Shown piece by piece: positions 17,434 through 26,657 of a stretch of DNA of 43,913 bases. This DNA comes from Emcibacter sp. (lineage in GTDB: Bacteria; Pseudomonadota; Alphaproteobacteria; Sphingomonadales; Emcibacteraceae). A program made the position numbers and the translations under genes. Each line of letters begins with the position of its first letter. The stretch's first letter is position 1. The stretch spans positions 1 through 43,913 of the forward strand of contig JAJFIP010000047.1 of the NCBI GenBank assembly GCA_021774875.1, written 5' to 3'. The notes under the pieces are model-generated. The model was not told the origin of the DNA. It searched no databases and was given only the letters and a program-made list of their open reading frames with translations.

Positions 17434-20175
17434 TTATAGCTGCCAATAGGACAGGTCACTGACCGGGCCAGCATCGAGCCCGACAAAGTTACCGCTTGCG
17501 GCCATCATGCCTTCCAGTGGCAGTTGTGGGGCATATCCGGCATGAAGCGCACGGGCAGATGGGCTTGCGCCAGTTTTATAGTCAATGATGCTGTAGCTGC
17601 CGTCATTTAAACGGTCAATACGGTCGGCCTTGGCAGTCAGGGTAAAAGCTCCGCCGGGCAGATCAAATACCTGAGTGGCTTTGATTTCCGTTGCCACTGT
17701 TTTTGAGCTCACGCGGCGTTTTTCTTCTTCTTCCACAAACCATTCAGCCACATGAATGAAGCGTGGCCACCAGAAGGCCCGCACTGTTGGCCGATCGAGA
17801 TATGCTTCAAATTTCTTCCGGCCTGTTTTGATTAGCTCCTCAGCCGCAGCGGGGGGCAGATGATCAGAATATTTGCCCATAAATTCATCCAGCGCATCAT
17901 GAATGATCGTGCCTTTATCCGCCGCACCGGGATCGGCATCCAGCGCATCGAGAGTCTTGAGATTCAGGATATAGGCCGCATAAATACTATAGGGATCCTG
18001 CATCCATTTCTGAATTCGGGTCACCGACAGCTTGCGGGGCCGGACCGATACGGGTGGTGATGGCTTCGGCGGTCTAATCTTCTGGGTCTCGGCAGGCTGA
18101 TCCAGTGCGCGGTACCAGTCGAGCCACTGGATCATATCCGTGGCCTGTGCAATCTCCGGGGCGATGGCGTCCATGCGGCTTAACCAGCGGGATTTTACCG
18201 TCGGGGTTCCTTCAATCTTTTCTGATCGGGTAAGAACCACCTGAGCTGCCGATGCGGCCTGAACAAAATCATGGGCGCTCAGGCCGATTTTCCGTTCCAG
18301 TGATGGCAGGCAGAAATCCTTCCGCATGGGACGGCTCATCCACGGGTCAGGCACCGGGTCAGGCGGCCAGCTTCCCTCATTCAGGGATGCCAATATTACA
18401 AGATCGGCCTGCTGAAGACGGGCTTCCAGCGGTGACCAGATATTGAGCCGGGGATGCAGGCCATATTTGGGTCGAACGGTGATGCTGGCCATGAAAACTT
18501 CCAGCAAGGCCGGATAACTATCTGATTTGAGTAGGGGCAGTTTCGGGGCTGCAAGATGTAAATCTTCAATCAATTTGGCCGCCGCCTCACCCGCATCACC
18601 CTGCCATAACCGCTCCGGTCCGGTCCGATCATCAGATGCGCAGAGGCTTTCCGCCATTCGCACATGGCTGATCAGCAAGTCTTCAAAGGAGGTCTGTGGC
18701 TGCCCCATGACCTTTTCGAACGGTGTGATTAGATCGCTGAGCCCTTGCCACCAGTCTTTCAGGGTGTTTTCCCCGGAAGCTGTGTTAATAGCCCGACTAA
18801 GTCCCTGGCAGCCCGCGCCCGGACGCGGCCCGCGCAGAATTTTTTCTTCCAAAATCCGTGCCATTTTGCGAAAGCTTCCCACGTCTTGCCCCCTGGCGGC
18901 AAGCGGATGCTTCAATACAGACAATAATGCCACTGGTGCCAGCCCCTCGCCGACCATCTGCGCGGTTAACCTCAGGAACACTCCGGGCGGGCTGTTTGAT
19001 AACGGGGTTCCAGCACTGTCATCAACATTCAGGCCCCAGCGTTCCAGCTCACCCGCCACTCTACGGGCCAGCTGTCGGTCCTGGGTAACCAATGCAGCAG
19101 TCTTGCCCTCTGTCTCCAGCACTTCACGTAGCATGAGCGCAATCATTCCGGCCTCTTCGCGGGGTCCGGGCGCCTCCAGCCGGATGAAATTGCTGCTGGC
19201 TTGTTCAAGGTCCAGATCAAGACTACGCCAGCAATCAGTTGTTTCCGCAGGGCGCATCACTTCCCGCAGCAGATGATCCCGTGTTGACGGCTCTGCCCCT
19301 GTTGCATTCCAGCTTTTTACCTGATCCCGACCTGCACCGATAGCCGCCAGCAGATTTTTCATGGTCGCCTGCGGGTGAGTATCATCCAGAAGTTGCCAGC
19401 TTGTCTCGTCCATGGCAAGATCCAGTCCGGGCAATACGACCATGCCCTTTGGCAGGCGGGAAATGACTGAAAGCAATTTTGCTGTAGCTGGAATAGAGCC
19501 AGTTGATCCGGCGGCAATTATCGGATGTCTGGGCGGGTTTTCAAGCCATTTCTCCCGCAAGCCGCCCAGAAGAATATTGCGCCGTGCCGCCACATCGGAA
19601 TATCCGGTGGCCGCCAGAATATCCGGCCAATGTTCAGTCAGTATTTTCAGAAAATCCAGTGTCTGCTGCCAATGAGCCGCATATTCCTCAGGGACAATCT
19701 TTTCCAGATCCTTGAAATCCAGCTGCTCGGTCTGTACATGATCCAGAAACTGACCCAAAGAGTGAGCAAGCAAGGCACATTGGGCAGATTCAGGTGGCTC
19801 CTCCCGACGCCTGCCATACCAGCCGGATATTATTTCCATCAACAGCATTTGCCGCATATGGGGTGGAATAGGCGGGGATAATTCCATATCCCAGGTCGCT
19901 TGAGGCAGATTTCCCGACAAAAGAAGATCATCCTCATCCACATCACCAATCGGCTCTATCCGTGGCAACAAAAGGGACTTGCCCCCCACTTCACTGAGAA
20001 AAGCATCCCGCAACGCACGCACGGCCCGCCGGTTGGGTAACAGAATAAGCACATCACTTAAATATAGGGGATCATCACCAAACCGGGCCCGGATACCCTG
20101 TACCAGTCCCGCTACAAATGATGTATGGGGGGGAATCGTATAAAGTTCCGGTGCTTTTTTCAGTCGCCTTGGCAT
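17434..20175 (-). CDS. addB: Double-strand break repair protein AddB, shortened by an in-frame TAA
   Basis: The second AddAB subunit, an inactivated-helicase plus RecB-like nuclease protein. The 913-residue reading frame has LILLPNRRAVRALRDAF in the N-terminal part, a nucleotide-binding-like region without a full Walker A, GPREEAGMIALMLREVL, and LASLNEGSWPPDPVPDPWMSR. The nuclease core DPGAADKGTIIHDALDEF and SIIDYKTG lies just before the end. It stops at SYWQL with TAA, while 84 more codons of AddB-like sequence continue in the same frame; together they give about 998 residues, the usual size. The start ATG 20175 (PRRLKK) is preferred over the longer frame from 20223. It overlaps the end of the murU part by 16 bases. 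Confidence 0.88.
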   Translation of the reverse strand: MPRRLKKAPELYTIPPHTSFVAGLVQGIRARFGDDPLYLSDVLILLPNRRAVRALRDAFLSEVGGKSLLLPRIEPIGDVDEDDLLLSGNLPQATWDMELSPPIPPHMRQMLLMEIISGWYGRRREEPPESAQCALLAHSLGQFLDHVQTEQLDFKDLEKIVPEEYAAHWQQTLDFLKILTEHWPDILAATGYSDVAARRNILLGGLREKWLENPPRHPIIAAGSTGSIPATAKLLSVISRLPKGMVVLPGLDLAMDETSWQLLDDTHPQATMKNLLAAIGAGRDQVKSWNATGAEPSTRDHLLREVMRPAETTDCWRSLDLDLEQASSNFIRLEAPGPREEAGMIALMLREVLETEGKTAALVTQDRQLARRVAGELERWGLNVDDSAGTPLSNSPPGVFLRLTAQMVGEGLAPVALLSVLKHPLAARGQDVGSFRKMARILEEKILRGPRPGAGCQGLSRAINTASGENTLKDWWQGLSDLITPFEKVMGQPQTSFEDLLISHVRMAESLCASDDRTGPERLWQGDAGEAAAKLIEDLHLAAPKLPLLKSDSYPALLEVFMASITVRPKYGLHPRLNIWSPLEARLQQADLVILASLNEGSWPPDPVPDPWMSRPMRKDFCLPSLERKIGLSAHDFVQAASAAQVVLTRSEKIEGTPTVKSRWLSRMDAIAPEIAQATDMIQWLDWYRALDQPAETQKIRPPKPSPPVSVRPRKLSVTRIQKWMQDPYSIYAAYILNLKTLDALDADPGAADKGTIIHDALDEFMGKYSDHLPPAAAEELIKTGRKKFEAYLDRPTVRAFWWPRFIHVAEWFVEEEEKRRVSSKTVATEIKATQVFDLPGGAFTLTAKADRIDRLNDGSYSIIDYKTGASPSARALHAGYAPQLPLEGMMAASGNFVGLDAGPVSDLSYWQL

Positions 20176-21872
20176 ATTTTTTCCACCTTTTCCCGGGCAT
20201 CCGGCGTACCCACATGAAACCATTCGCCGTCATGAATGATCCCTGATAACCGCCCCCTTTTCTCAGCCTGATCAAATTGTCGGCGCAGTGAAAAGACATC
20301 TTCTGTCGTATCTGTAAAACAATCAGCTTTCATGATCAGGATGCCGCCGTAGACATAATCGGCTTGTCTGTCACTGCCACGGGCAGTCAGGCGTCCGTTA
20401 TCATCCCGGTGATAGTCCCCGGCTGCTGAATAACCAAACGCCTTGTCTCGGGGCACCAGCAGCATCAATATATCCATCTTGTCCGCCTGCCAGAAAGATT
20501 GCATCCCATGTAGCATCTGACGTGAACCATCCCGCCAGATCATGTCACTATTAAGAAGCAGGAAAGGTTCATTGCCCAGATATTTCAATGCCTTTTTCAC
20601 TCCGCCGCCGCTGTCCAGAAGCTGTTCGCGTTCGTCTGACAAAGTAAGTGTCAGACGGTGATCATAATATTGGCTGGCAAATTGTTCCACCTGTTCTGCC
20701 AGATAATGGGTATTAATGACCACATCACGCACCCCGGCACAGCAAAGACCATCCAGAGAATAAGAGATCAGTTCTTTTCCCGCGACGGTGATCAATGGTT
20801 TGGGACAATGATCGGACAGGGGCCGCATACGTTTGCCAAGTCCCGCTGCAAGTATCATGGCTTTTTGTGGCATGAAGACCGTGGGCAGGAAAGGTTGCGT
20901 GCGTATTTCAGGTGAAATATGAGCATCCATCCACTGCCTGATGGTCGCCAAAGCCGGATGTTGCAGATTTCGGTTCAACAAAGACCATACTCTGGGGATT
21001 TTATCAAGATATGTGGCCTTGCCGTCCCGCAGGCACAGCCGGGTAAAAATACCGATGATCTTGGCATTTCGCTGGACACCAAGGATAGCATAATCACGGC
21101 GGAATTTATCCTCCTCCGCCCCGGTTGTCTTGATATAGCTGGTGAGCATTTCCTGTTCCAGTGCGGGCGACACATCGCGTCTGGCATCCTGAAGTAGAGA
21201 GACAAGATCATAGGCTTTATGACCAATAGTTGCGTCCTGAAAATCCAGAAGACCGAGCCGCGCAAGGCCATCCTGCTCTGACCGGAGCATCATATTTTCC
21301 GCATGGTAGTCCCTTAATGTCAGACAATTAATGTCATTGGTTACCCATGATAATATCTCCTGCCACAGGCTCAGGAAAACTTCCCTGTCCTTATCCGCCA
21401 AAGGTTTTCCGCTTAACGCAGGCAGATACCAGTCAACGAACAGGCCCAGTTCTTCAAGCAGTAATTCCGCATCATAGCGAGGAATATCTGTTGGCGGGAC
21501 GGCATCCTGCAGATAAACAAGACCGTCTATAGCCAGCTGGTAAAGCATATTTTCCCGTGTTGGATCATCTTCTATCACCCGCGCGAACAGATCGTCCCCC
21601 AAATCTTCCAACAGCAAAAATCCATTGTCAATGTCACTGGCCATCACAAAGGGGGCGGCAAGCCCAATCGCTTGCAGATGGTGTGCCACGGCGACAAAAG
21701 GACGAACATCCTCAAACAGCGGCGGAGCATCCATTAATATGGCACTCTCTTGCCCCCGCTTCAGGCGTTCATATCGACGGAAAGAAGCATCATCAGCCAG
21801 CGGGCTTCTCACTGCTTCCCCCCAGCCATGTTGTTTGAGAAATTCTATACTAAGACGCGTACGATCATTCAT
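20160..21872 (-). CDS. Fused N-acetylmuramate/N-acetylglucosamine kinase (AmgK) and N-acetylmuramate-1-phosphate uridylyltransferase (MurU)
   Basis: One continuous 570-codon frame. Residues 1 to about 330 are an aminoglycoside-phosphotransferase-like sugar kinase with the substrate loop DDASFRRY, the catalytic RDYHAEN (187-193) and the metal motif LLDFQDA. Residues 334-570 are a sugar nucleotidyltransferase with LAAGLGKRMRPLSDHCPKPL, the metal-binding LLNSDMIW and a C-terminal WFHVGTPD. In the cell-wall recycling pathway AmgK phosphorylates MurNAc at C1 and MurU converts it to UDP-MurNAc, bypassing fosfomycin-sensitive MurA. Most Alphaproteobacteria keep these as two adjacent genes; here no stop separates them. 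An internal ATG (20871-20873) lies at the junction without a clear ribosome binding site. The gene overlaps tsaE by 8 bases and addB by 16. Confidence 0.9.
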   Translation of the reverse strand: MNDRTRLSIEFLKQHGWGEAVRSPLADDASFRRYERLKRGQESAILMDAPPLFEDVRPFVAVAHHLQAIGLAAPFVMASDIDNGFLLLEDLGDDLFARVIEDDPTRENMLYQLAIDGLVYLQDAVPPTDIPRYDAELLLEELGLFVDWYLPALSGKPLADKDREVFLSLWQEILSWVTNDINCLTLRDYHAENMMLRSEQDGLARLGLLDFQDATIGHKAYDLVSLLQDARRDVSPALEQEMLTSYIKTTGAEEDKFRRDYAILGVQRNAKIIGIFTRLCLRDGKATYLDKIPRVWSLLNRNLQHPALATIRQWMDAHISPEIRTQPFLPTVFMPQKAMILAAGLGKRMRPLSDHCPKPLITVAGKELISYSLDGLCCAGVRDVVINTHYLAEQVEQFASQYYDHRLTLTLSDEREQLLDSGGGVKKALKYLGNEPFLLLNSDMIWRDGSRQMLHGMQSFWQADKMDILMLLVPRDKAFGYSAAGDYHRDDNGRLTARGSDRQADYVYGGILIMKADCFTDTTEDVFSLRRQFDQAEKRGRLSGIIHDGEWFHVGTPDAREKVEKICQGD

Positions 21873-22359
21873 AGAATATATTTTCCCCTAATCTTGTCTG
21901 CCACGGGCTTTCCCCGATTATTGTCAGTTTTCGTGTCCGGCCATCGGCCAGGATTTCCAATCGTAAAGTGAGAAAGCCCGCTGGTAGGAAGCTGCCTAAT
22001 TTTGCCGGCCATTCAATCAGACTTACCGCAGTATCGAAGGCCTCCTCGATGCCAAGTTCAATGGCTTCTTCCGGGTGGCGCAAACGGTACATATCCATAT
22101 GCCACACGGTCGGGGTCGTCTGATCATCACATGCAGGTTCATAGATCTGTACCAGTGTGAATGTGGGGCTTGGCACTTCATCGGTGTAACCTAACGCATG
22201 GATTATTGCCCGGCATAATTCGGTCTTTCCTACCCCTAACGAGCCATCGAGGGCCACCACATCCCCCCTTTTCAGTAGCGGCGCAAACCGGGCGGCAAAT
22301 TCTTTGGTCGCGGTCAGATCATTTAGTGTAACTTCTGCAAGTAATTCCTGCCCCGGCAT
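21865..22359 (-). CDS. tsaE: tRNA t6A37 biosynthesis ATPase TsaE
   Basis: ATPase that works with TsaB and TsaD to make the threonylcarbamoyl modification on A37 of tRNAs reading ANN codons. The 164-residue protein has the P-loop GSLGVGKTELCRAII, the family motif EVPSPTFTLVQIYE, HMDMYRLRHPEEAIELG and LIEWPAKLG. The frame is open to an upstream start at 22401 inside divL, but ATG 22359 comes one base after the divL stop and gives the normal N-terminus. Its TGA overlaps the amgK-murU start by 8 bases. The tsaE-amgK-murU order is conserved in many Gram-negatives. Confidence 0.95.
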   Translation of the reverse strand: MPGQELLAEVTLNDLTATKEFAARFAPLLKRGDVVALDGSLGVGKTELCRAIIHALGYTDEVPSPTFTLVQIYEPACDDQTTPTVWHMDMYRLRHPEEAIELGIEEAFDTAVSLIEWPAKLGSFLPAGFLTLRLEILADGRTRKLTIIGESPWQTRLGENIFYE

Positions 22360-22360
22360 A

Positions 22361-24856
22361 TTATTCGCTTGCCACGCTGATCTGGTCTTCCATACCGACA
22401 CGGATTGGCAAAATTATTGTGATACTTGTGCCAACATTCAGGTTCGACTGAACTTCTATCTTACCGCCGTGCAATTCGACAAAGCTCTCTACCAGTGACA
22501 GGCCAAGACCTGCCCCCTGATCGGTGAGCGCATTGCTTCCAGTAAAAAATTTTTCAAAAACACTGTCAACTTCTTCAGGTTTTATGCCGACGCCGCTGTC
22601 TTGAACACTGATCATGTAATTCAGATTATCCTGAGATACAATCAGTCTTATGGAACCAAGGCTAGGCGTGAATTTTACTGCATTACTGAGCAGATTATAA
22701 ACGGTGTGCTGAATATGCTTGGCGTCTCCCCAGACCGGCACCAGTTTTTTCGGGCAGTTCAGAGTCATATCTATTTCTTTTACCCTAATCCGCTCTTGCA
22801 TCTGAGCGATCACCTGCTTCATCACATCTGGCAGATTAAACTCGCCAACATCAAGGGTCAGTCCACCCGCTTCAATAACCGACAAATCAAGAATATCGTT
22901 AAACAGCTCCAGCAACTGCCCCGAGGCAGAAAGAATACTATGCATATAGTCATGCTGAACATCGTTCAGTGGCCCCTGATATTCCTTTTCCAGTAATTCA
23001 GAAAACCCAATGATACTATTCAGCGGCGTACGCAGCTCGTAGGACATATGGGCAAGGAAGTCAGTCTTGATTTTATCGGCTTCCTCCAATGCCTGGTTTC
23101 GCTGCCGTAAAACCCGCTCAATGGCAAAGCTGTCGGACACATCAATGAAGGTAATCAGCATGGCACCGTCAGGCAGGGGGACAGCAGAATAATTGAGCAC
23201 ACTATTGTCCTGCCGCTTTAACTGACCCGATGATAATTCTTTTTTCACTTCCCCGCCGACAATCAGATCTTTCAGTTCCCTTATCTGATCGCTGCTGCCA
23301 AAATTGTCGGCACAGGCATCCATCACATCCATGGTGTGGGGGTTTGCATCCAGCATGTCATGATCCAGTTTCCAGATCTCGGCAAAAGCCTCATTATATA
23401 ACTGGAGACAACCGTCAATGCCAAACACCGCCAGTCCCTCATGCAGGTTATTCAGAGTTTCCTTTTGCACTGCAAACAGGGTGTTATAATCCCTCTCAAG
23501 TGCAAAATGGTCGGTAACATCCTCATAAAATATCAGCAGCCCGCCCAGCGGGTGAGGTTGGCTGACCACCCGCAGAGACGTATTATCCGGCAGATGCCAC
23601 ATTTCCTCCACCGGCTCCAGAAGCTGGGTATAGGCTTCGAGCTGCCCGGCTTTCCATTCAGGGAAATTAGCCTGTTCAGGTAACCTGCGGGCCTCGCGCA
23701 TGGCTTCCAACACCTCGCCGTGATGAGGATGACTAAATAATAATCCTTCCGGCAAATGCCATAGGCGACTGAAGGCGCTGTTATAATATTCCAGCCGTTT
23801 GCCAGAGGTAAAAATAGCCACAGCCGTCGATAGTTTATTCAGAGTTTCCGAATGGGATTCCGTATGATGAATGAGTTCGCCCCGGATTTTTTCAAGATCC
23901 GTTATATCCTGGGCATAACCCATGTAGCCCATTCGGTTGTCTCCAATCTGCATGGGGGCATTATGAATATTAACCGCCCGCCGCTCACCCTGAATGACAA
24001 CAAAATGTTTTTCACTGTTGTTTTCGTTAATTTCTCTTGAAATGGCAGCAATATCCTGTGCGTTTTTGCCGCTAGAGCTGGCAACCAGTTCCAACCCGTC
24101 TGAAATAACCTGGGCAGCATTTGTCCCATCCACAGCCTCGACATAGGCTTTATTCACCATCATTAATTTCAGATTTTCGTCCCGCACCCACAGAGGGAAC
24201 CTGATCAAGTCGCCAGCTGTTTCATAAAACTTTAACCGACTGCTTATACCCCTCGCATCCTTACCCTGAAAGGTGGCCATATTTTCCTCAGCCGTGGCCT
24301 CCCGAAACCGGACTACATACCCCTTGGCACTGTTACCATCCAAGAGCGGTTCACCCTTGGCCACTATATTTCTTTTTGACAATGGCAGGAAGAACCGCTG
24401 GCGAAAGTCCTCACCATGAGCCAGGAGTTTATCAATATTTGCTGTCAAGTCATCAAATTGATCATCAGAGAACGCCACATCATGCTGACGTAAACAATCC
24501 AGCTCCTCGTCCGCGCCGTCTATACCGAACCATTGCTTTACTTCATCCAGTGATAATAGCTTCCCGTCTGTATCCCAGGCTAGCGAAACGCCATTTTGAG
24601 ATTTCAGCAACAGGGATTGCATATGAATTTCCCGCTCGGCCAGATTTAAGCTGTATTTAACTTTTCTCCGGTCCCAGACCATCCAGAAAATCAGACACAG
24701 GGTCAGGAAAAGAAACACTCCCAAGTATAAAATCTGCCCATTGTCAGGATTAACGGGAATCAGGGGTGCCGCAAATAAAGGCACAGTACCGCCAAATATT
24801 ATGGCGGCTAAGAGTGCCAGTGTCCCTCTTGCTAATTTTAACGGCCAGATGACCAT
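22361..24856 (-). CDS. divL: DivL-type cell-cycle sensor protein (PAS domains plus tyrosine pseudo-histidine-kinase)
   Basis: An 831-residue membrane protein. Two hydrophobic segments near the N-terminus (about 10-30 and 42-62) precede several PAS-like modules between about residues 90 and 580, for example around MGYAQDITDLEK, LIFYEDVTDHFALERDY and LITFIDVSDSFAIERVL. The dimerisation motif reads HMSYELRTPL: Tyr (residue 606) replaces the phospho-His, the hallmark of DivL, which in Caulobacter modulates CckA and senses the state of DivK. The ATPase domain keeps the N box LLSNAVKFTP, DSGVGI and GAGLGLSL. ATG 24856 follows GGAAGG; an ATG at 24892 would add 12 residues. It heads the tsaE/amgK-murU/addBA cluster, as in other Alphaproteobacteria. 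Confidence 0.88.
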   Translation of the reverse strand: MVIWPLKLARGTLALLAAIIFGGTVPLFAAPLIPVNPDNGQILYLGVFLFLTLCLIFWMVWDRRKVKYSLNLAEREIHMQSLLLKSQNGVSLAWDTDGKLLSLDEVKQWFGIDGADEELDCLRQHDVAFSDDQFDDLTANIDKLLAHGEDFRQRFFLPLSKRNIVAKGEPLLDGNSAKGYVVRFREATAEENMATFQGKDARGISSRLKFYETAGDLIRFPLWVRDENLKLMMVNKAYVEAVDGTNAAQVISDGLELVASSSGKNAQDIAAISREINENNSEKHFVVIQGERRAVNIHNAPMQIGDNRMGYMGYAQDITDLEKIRGELIHHTESHSETLNKLSTAVAIFTSGKRLEYYNSAFSRLWHLPEGLLFSHPHHGEVLEAMREARRLPEQANFPEWKAGQLEAYTQLLEPVEEMWHLPDNTSLRVVSQPHPLGGLLIFYEDVTDHFALERDYNTLFAVQKETLNNLHEGLAVFGIDGCLQLYNEAFAEIWKLDHDMLDANPHTMDVMDACADNFGSSDQIRELKDLIVGGEVKKELSSGQLKRQDNSVLNYSAVPLPDGAMLITFIDVSDSFAIERVLRQRNQALEEADKIKTDFLAHMSYELRTPLNSIIGFSELLEKEYQGPLNDVQHDYMHSILSASGQLLELFNDILDLSVIEAGGLTLDVGEFNLPDVMKQVIAQMQERIRVKEIDMTLNCPKKLVPVWGDAKHIQHTVYNLLSNAVKFTPSLGSIRLIVSQDNLNYMISVQDSGVGIKPEEVDSVFEKFFTGSNALTDQGAGLGLSLVESFVELHGGKIEVQSNLNVGTSITIILPIRVGMEDQISVASE

Positions 24857-24943
24857 GAACCCTTCCACAGACGTTAACGTGGATATAATCATAGACTATC
24901 GGCATAAAAAAGGAAGCCTGTTATATCTGGTCGATTCAGAAAA

Positions 24944-26239
24944 TCAGTAGCGATAATGCTCCGGCTTGAATGGTCCGTCAACACTTACATTTATATAATC
25001 GGCCTGCTCATTGGAAAGTCTGGTAAGTTTGACACCCAGCTTATCCAGATGCAATGACGCAACTTTTTCATCCAGATGTTTCGGCAGGACATACACCTTA
25101 TTGTCATAGCTGGCCGAATTATTCCATAATTCCATCTGTGCCATGACCTGATTGGTGAAAGAGGCGCTCATGACAAAGCTGGGATGCCCTGTGGCACAAC
25201 CCAGATTTACCAGACGGCCCTTGGCCAGAACTATCAGACGTTTGCCATCCGGGAAAATTACTTCATCAACCTGTGGCTTGACTTCTTCCCACTGGTAATT
25301 TTCCAGTGCGGCAATCTGGATTTCAGAATCAAAATGACCAATATTGCAGACTATGGCCCGATCTTTCATATCACGCATATGATCAATGGTGATAATATCC
25401 TTGTTGCCAGTACAGGTGACAAAAATATCGCCAATTCTGGCGGCCTCATCCATAGTGACAACTTCATAGCCTTCCATAGCAGCCTGAAGTGCACATATGG
25501 GATCGATTTCAGTGATCAGAACCCGTGCCCCCTGATTACGCAGGCTGGCCGCAGAACCCTTGCCCACATCACCGTAGCCGCCAATAACAGCAATTTTCCC
25601 CGCAACCATAACATCAGTAGCCCGCTTGATTCCGTCAACCAGACTTTCCCGGCAACCGTAAAGATTGTCAAATTTGGACTTGGTGACGCTGTCATTGACA
25701 TTGATGGCCGGAACCGTGAGCGTGCCTTCCTGTTCCATCTGGTACAGCCGCAGAACACCAGTAGTGGTTTCCTCGGAAATGCCGCGAATATCGTCCAGCA
25801 ATTCCGGAAAATCATCATATATCATCGCCGTCAGATCACCACCATCATCCAGAATAATATTTGGTCGCCAGCCATCGGGGCCAACAATGGTTTCGCGGAT
25901 ACACCAGAGAAATTCCTCCTCCGTCAGACCCTTCCAGGCAAATGTCGGGATAGCCGCCACAGCCATAGCCGCCGCCGCCTGATCCTGAGTTGAGAAAATA
26001 TTGCAGCTGGACCAGCGAATTTCCGCCCCAAGAGCGATCAGGGTTTCCATCAATACCGCCGTCTGAATAGTCATATGCAGACAACCGGCAATACGCGCCC
26101 CTTTCAAGGGTTGGCTCGGACCAAATTCTTCTCGCAATGCCATAAGACCGGGCATTTCGGTTTCAGCAATATTGATTTCCTTGCGGCCCCAGTCGGCCAG
26201 AGAAATATCGGCAATTTTATAATCGGTAAAGTCGCTCAT
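24944..26239 (-). CDS. ahcY: Adenosylhomocysteinase
   Basis: Cleaves S-adenosylhomocysteine to homocysteine and adenosine, clearing the product of all SAM-dependent methylations. The 431-residue protein starts [17 protein letters not shown] and has [12 protein letters not shown], the NAD-binding loop [13 protein letters not shown], the substrate region [28 protein letters not shown] and the C-terminal FKPEHYRY that completes the neighbouring NAD site in the tetramer. A longer frame to 26275 would add 12 residues; ATG 26239 with AGGAAG 11 bases upstream fits relatives. It has its own promoter and lies between ptsH and divL. Confidence 0.98.
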   Translation of the reverse strand: MSDFTDYKIADISLADWGRKEINIAETEMPGLMALREEFGPSQPLKGARIAGCLHMTIQTAVLMETLIALGAEIRWSSCNIFSTQDQAAAAMAVAAIPTFAWKGLTEEEFLWCIRETIVGPDGWRPNIILDDGGDLTAMIYDDFPELLDDIRGISEETTTGVLRLYQMEQEGTLTVPAINVNDSVTKSKFDNLYGCRESLVDGIKRATDVMVAGKIAVIGGYGDVGKGSAASLRNQGARVLITEIDPICALQAAMEGYEVVTMDEAARIGDIFVTCTGNKDIITIDHMRDMKDRAIVCNIGHFDSEIQIAALENYQWEEVKPQVDEVIFPDGKRLIVLAKGRLVNLGCATGHPSFVMSASFTNQVMAQMELWNNSASYDNKVYVLPKHLDEKVASLHLDKLGVKLTRLSNEQADYINVSVDGPFKPEHYRY

Positions 26240-26276
26240 GACGTGTTTTTCTTCCTGTAAAAAAATATATGCCACG

Positions 26277-26305
26277 CTTATAACAGCGGATCACTGTCAT
26301 AACAA
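26277..26305 (-). promoter_or_regulatory. Likely ahcY promoter
   Basis: On the minus strand TTGTTA (26300-26305) is separated by 17 bases from TATAAG (26277-26282), with four of six and five of six consensus matches. The start would be near 26270, giving a leader of about 30 bases, too short for a SAM- or SAH-sensing riboswitch. Confidence 0.55.
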
Positions 26306-26363
26306 GCATAAAGAAATGTTTATATTGTTATATGGTATATACAGGAGAATATTTAAGGAATAC

Positions 26364-26657
26364 CTAATCTTCGCCAAATTTATTTTCTATCAGTTTTTCC
26401 AGCGCGTCCAATGCTTTTCTGCCTAAATCACCGGCAGCTTTCAAGGTCACCGACTCGCCCTTGGCCGCCGCCAGCATCATCAATCCCATGATGGAGGTGC
26501 CGACCACTTCTGTCCCGTCTTTGGAGACCAGAATTTCCGTATCGAATTTTTCCGCTACACCGACAAATTTTGCCGATGCCCGGGCATGAAGGCCACGTTC
26601 ATTCTGGATTATGATTTTTCGAATATCGGGTGGCAGGGCAGAAGATCGCTCACTCAC
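26364..26657 (-). CDS. ptsH: HPr-family phosphocarrier protein
   Basis: A 97-residue phosphocarrier of the PTS. The phospho-His is H24 in RGLHARASAKF, and the regulatory serine equivalent to Ser46 is S55 in GTSIMGLMMLAA, the target of HPr kinase. With no sugar permease in the cluster it is more likely a regulatory HPr (NPr-like) than one for sugar uptake. The start is GTG (26655-26657) overlapping the stop of the EIIA gene (GTGA); no other start fits. It is the last gene of the chvI-to-ptsH run; ahcY follows with its own promoter. Confidence 0.94.
   Translation of the reverse strand: MSERSSALPPDIRKIIIQNERGLHARASAKFVGVAEKFDTEILVSKDGTEVVGTSIMGLMMLAAAKGESVTLKAAGDLGRKALDALEKLIENKFGED

Noticed and set aside
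17434-17436. Programmed recoding (selenocysteine or genetic code change) at the addB stop
   Set aside because: The codon is TAA, not TGA, and TAA ends other genes here such as rpsA and trpB.
18527-19276. 249-codon plus-strand open frame
   Set aside because: Antisense to addB with Ser/Arg/Pro-rich shadow composition.
25184-25993. 269-codon plus-strand open frame
   Set aside because: It is antisense to ahcY, has no recognisable domain and no upstream signals.
26240-26363. Possible SAM or SAH riboswitch upstream of ahcY
   Set aside because: The predicted promoter leaves a leader of only about 30 bases and no riboswitch-like pairing is seen.
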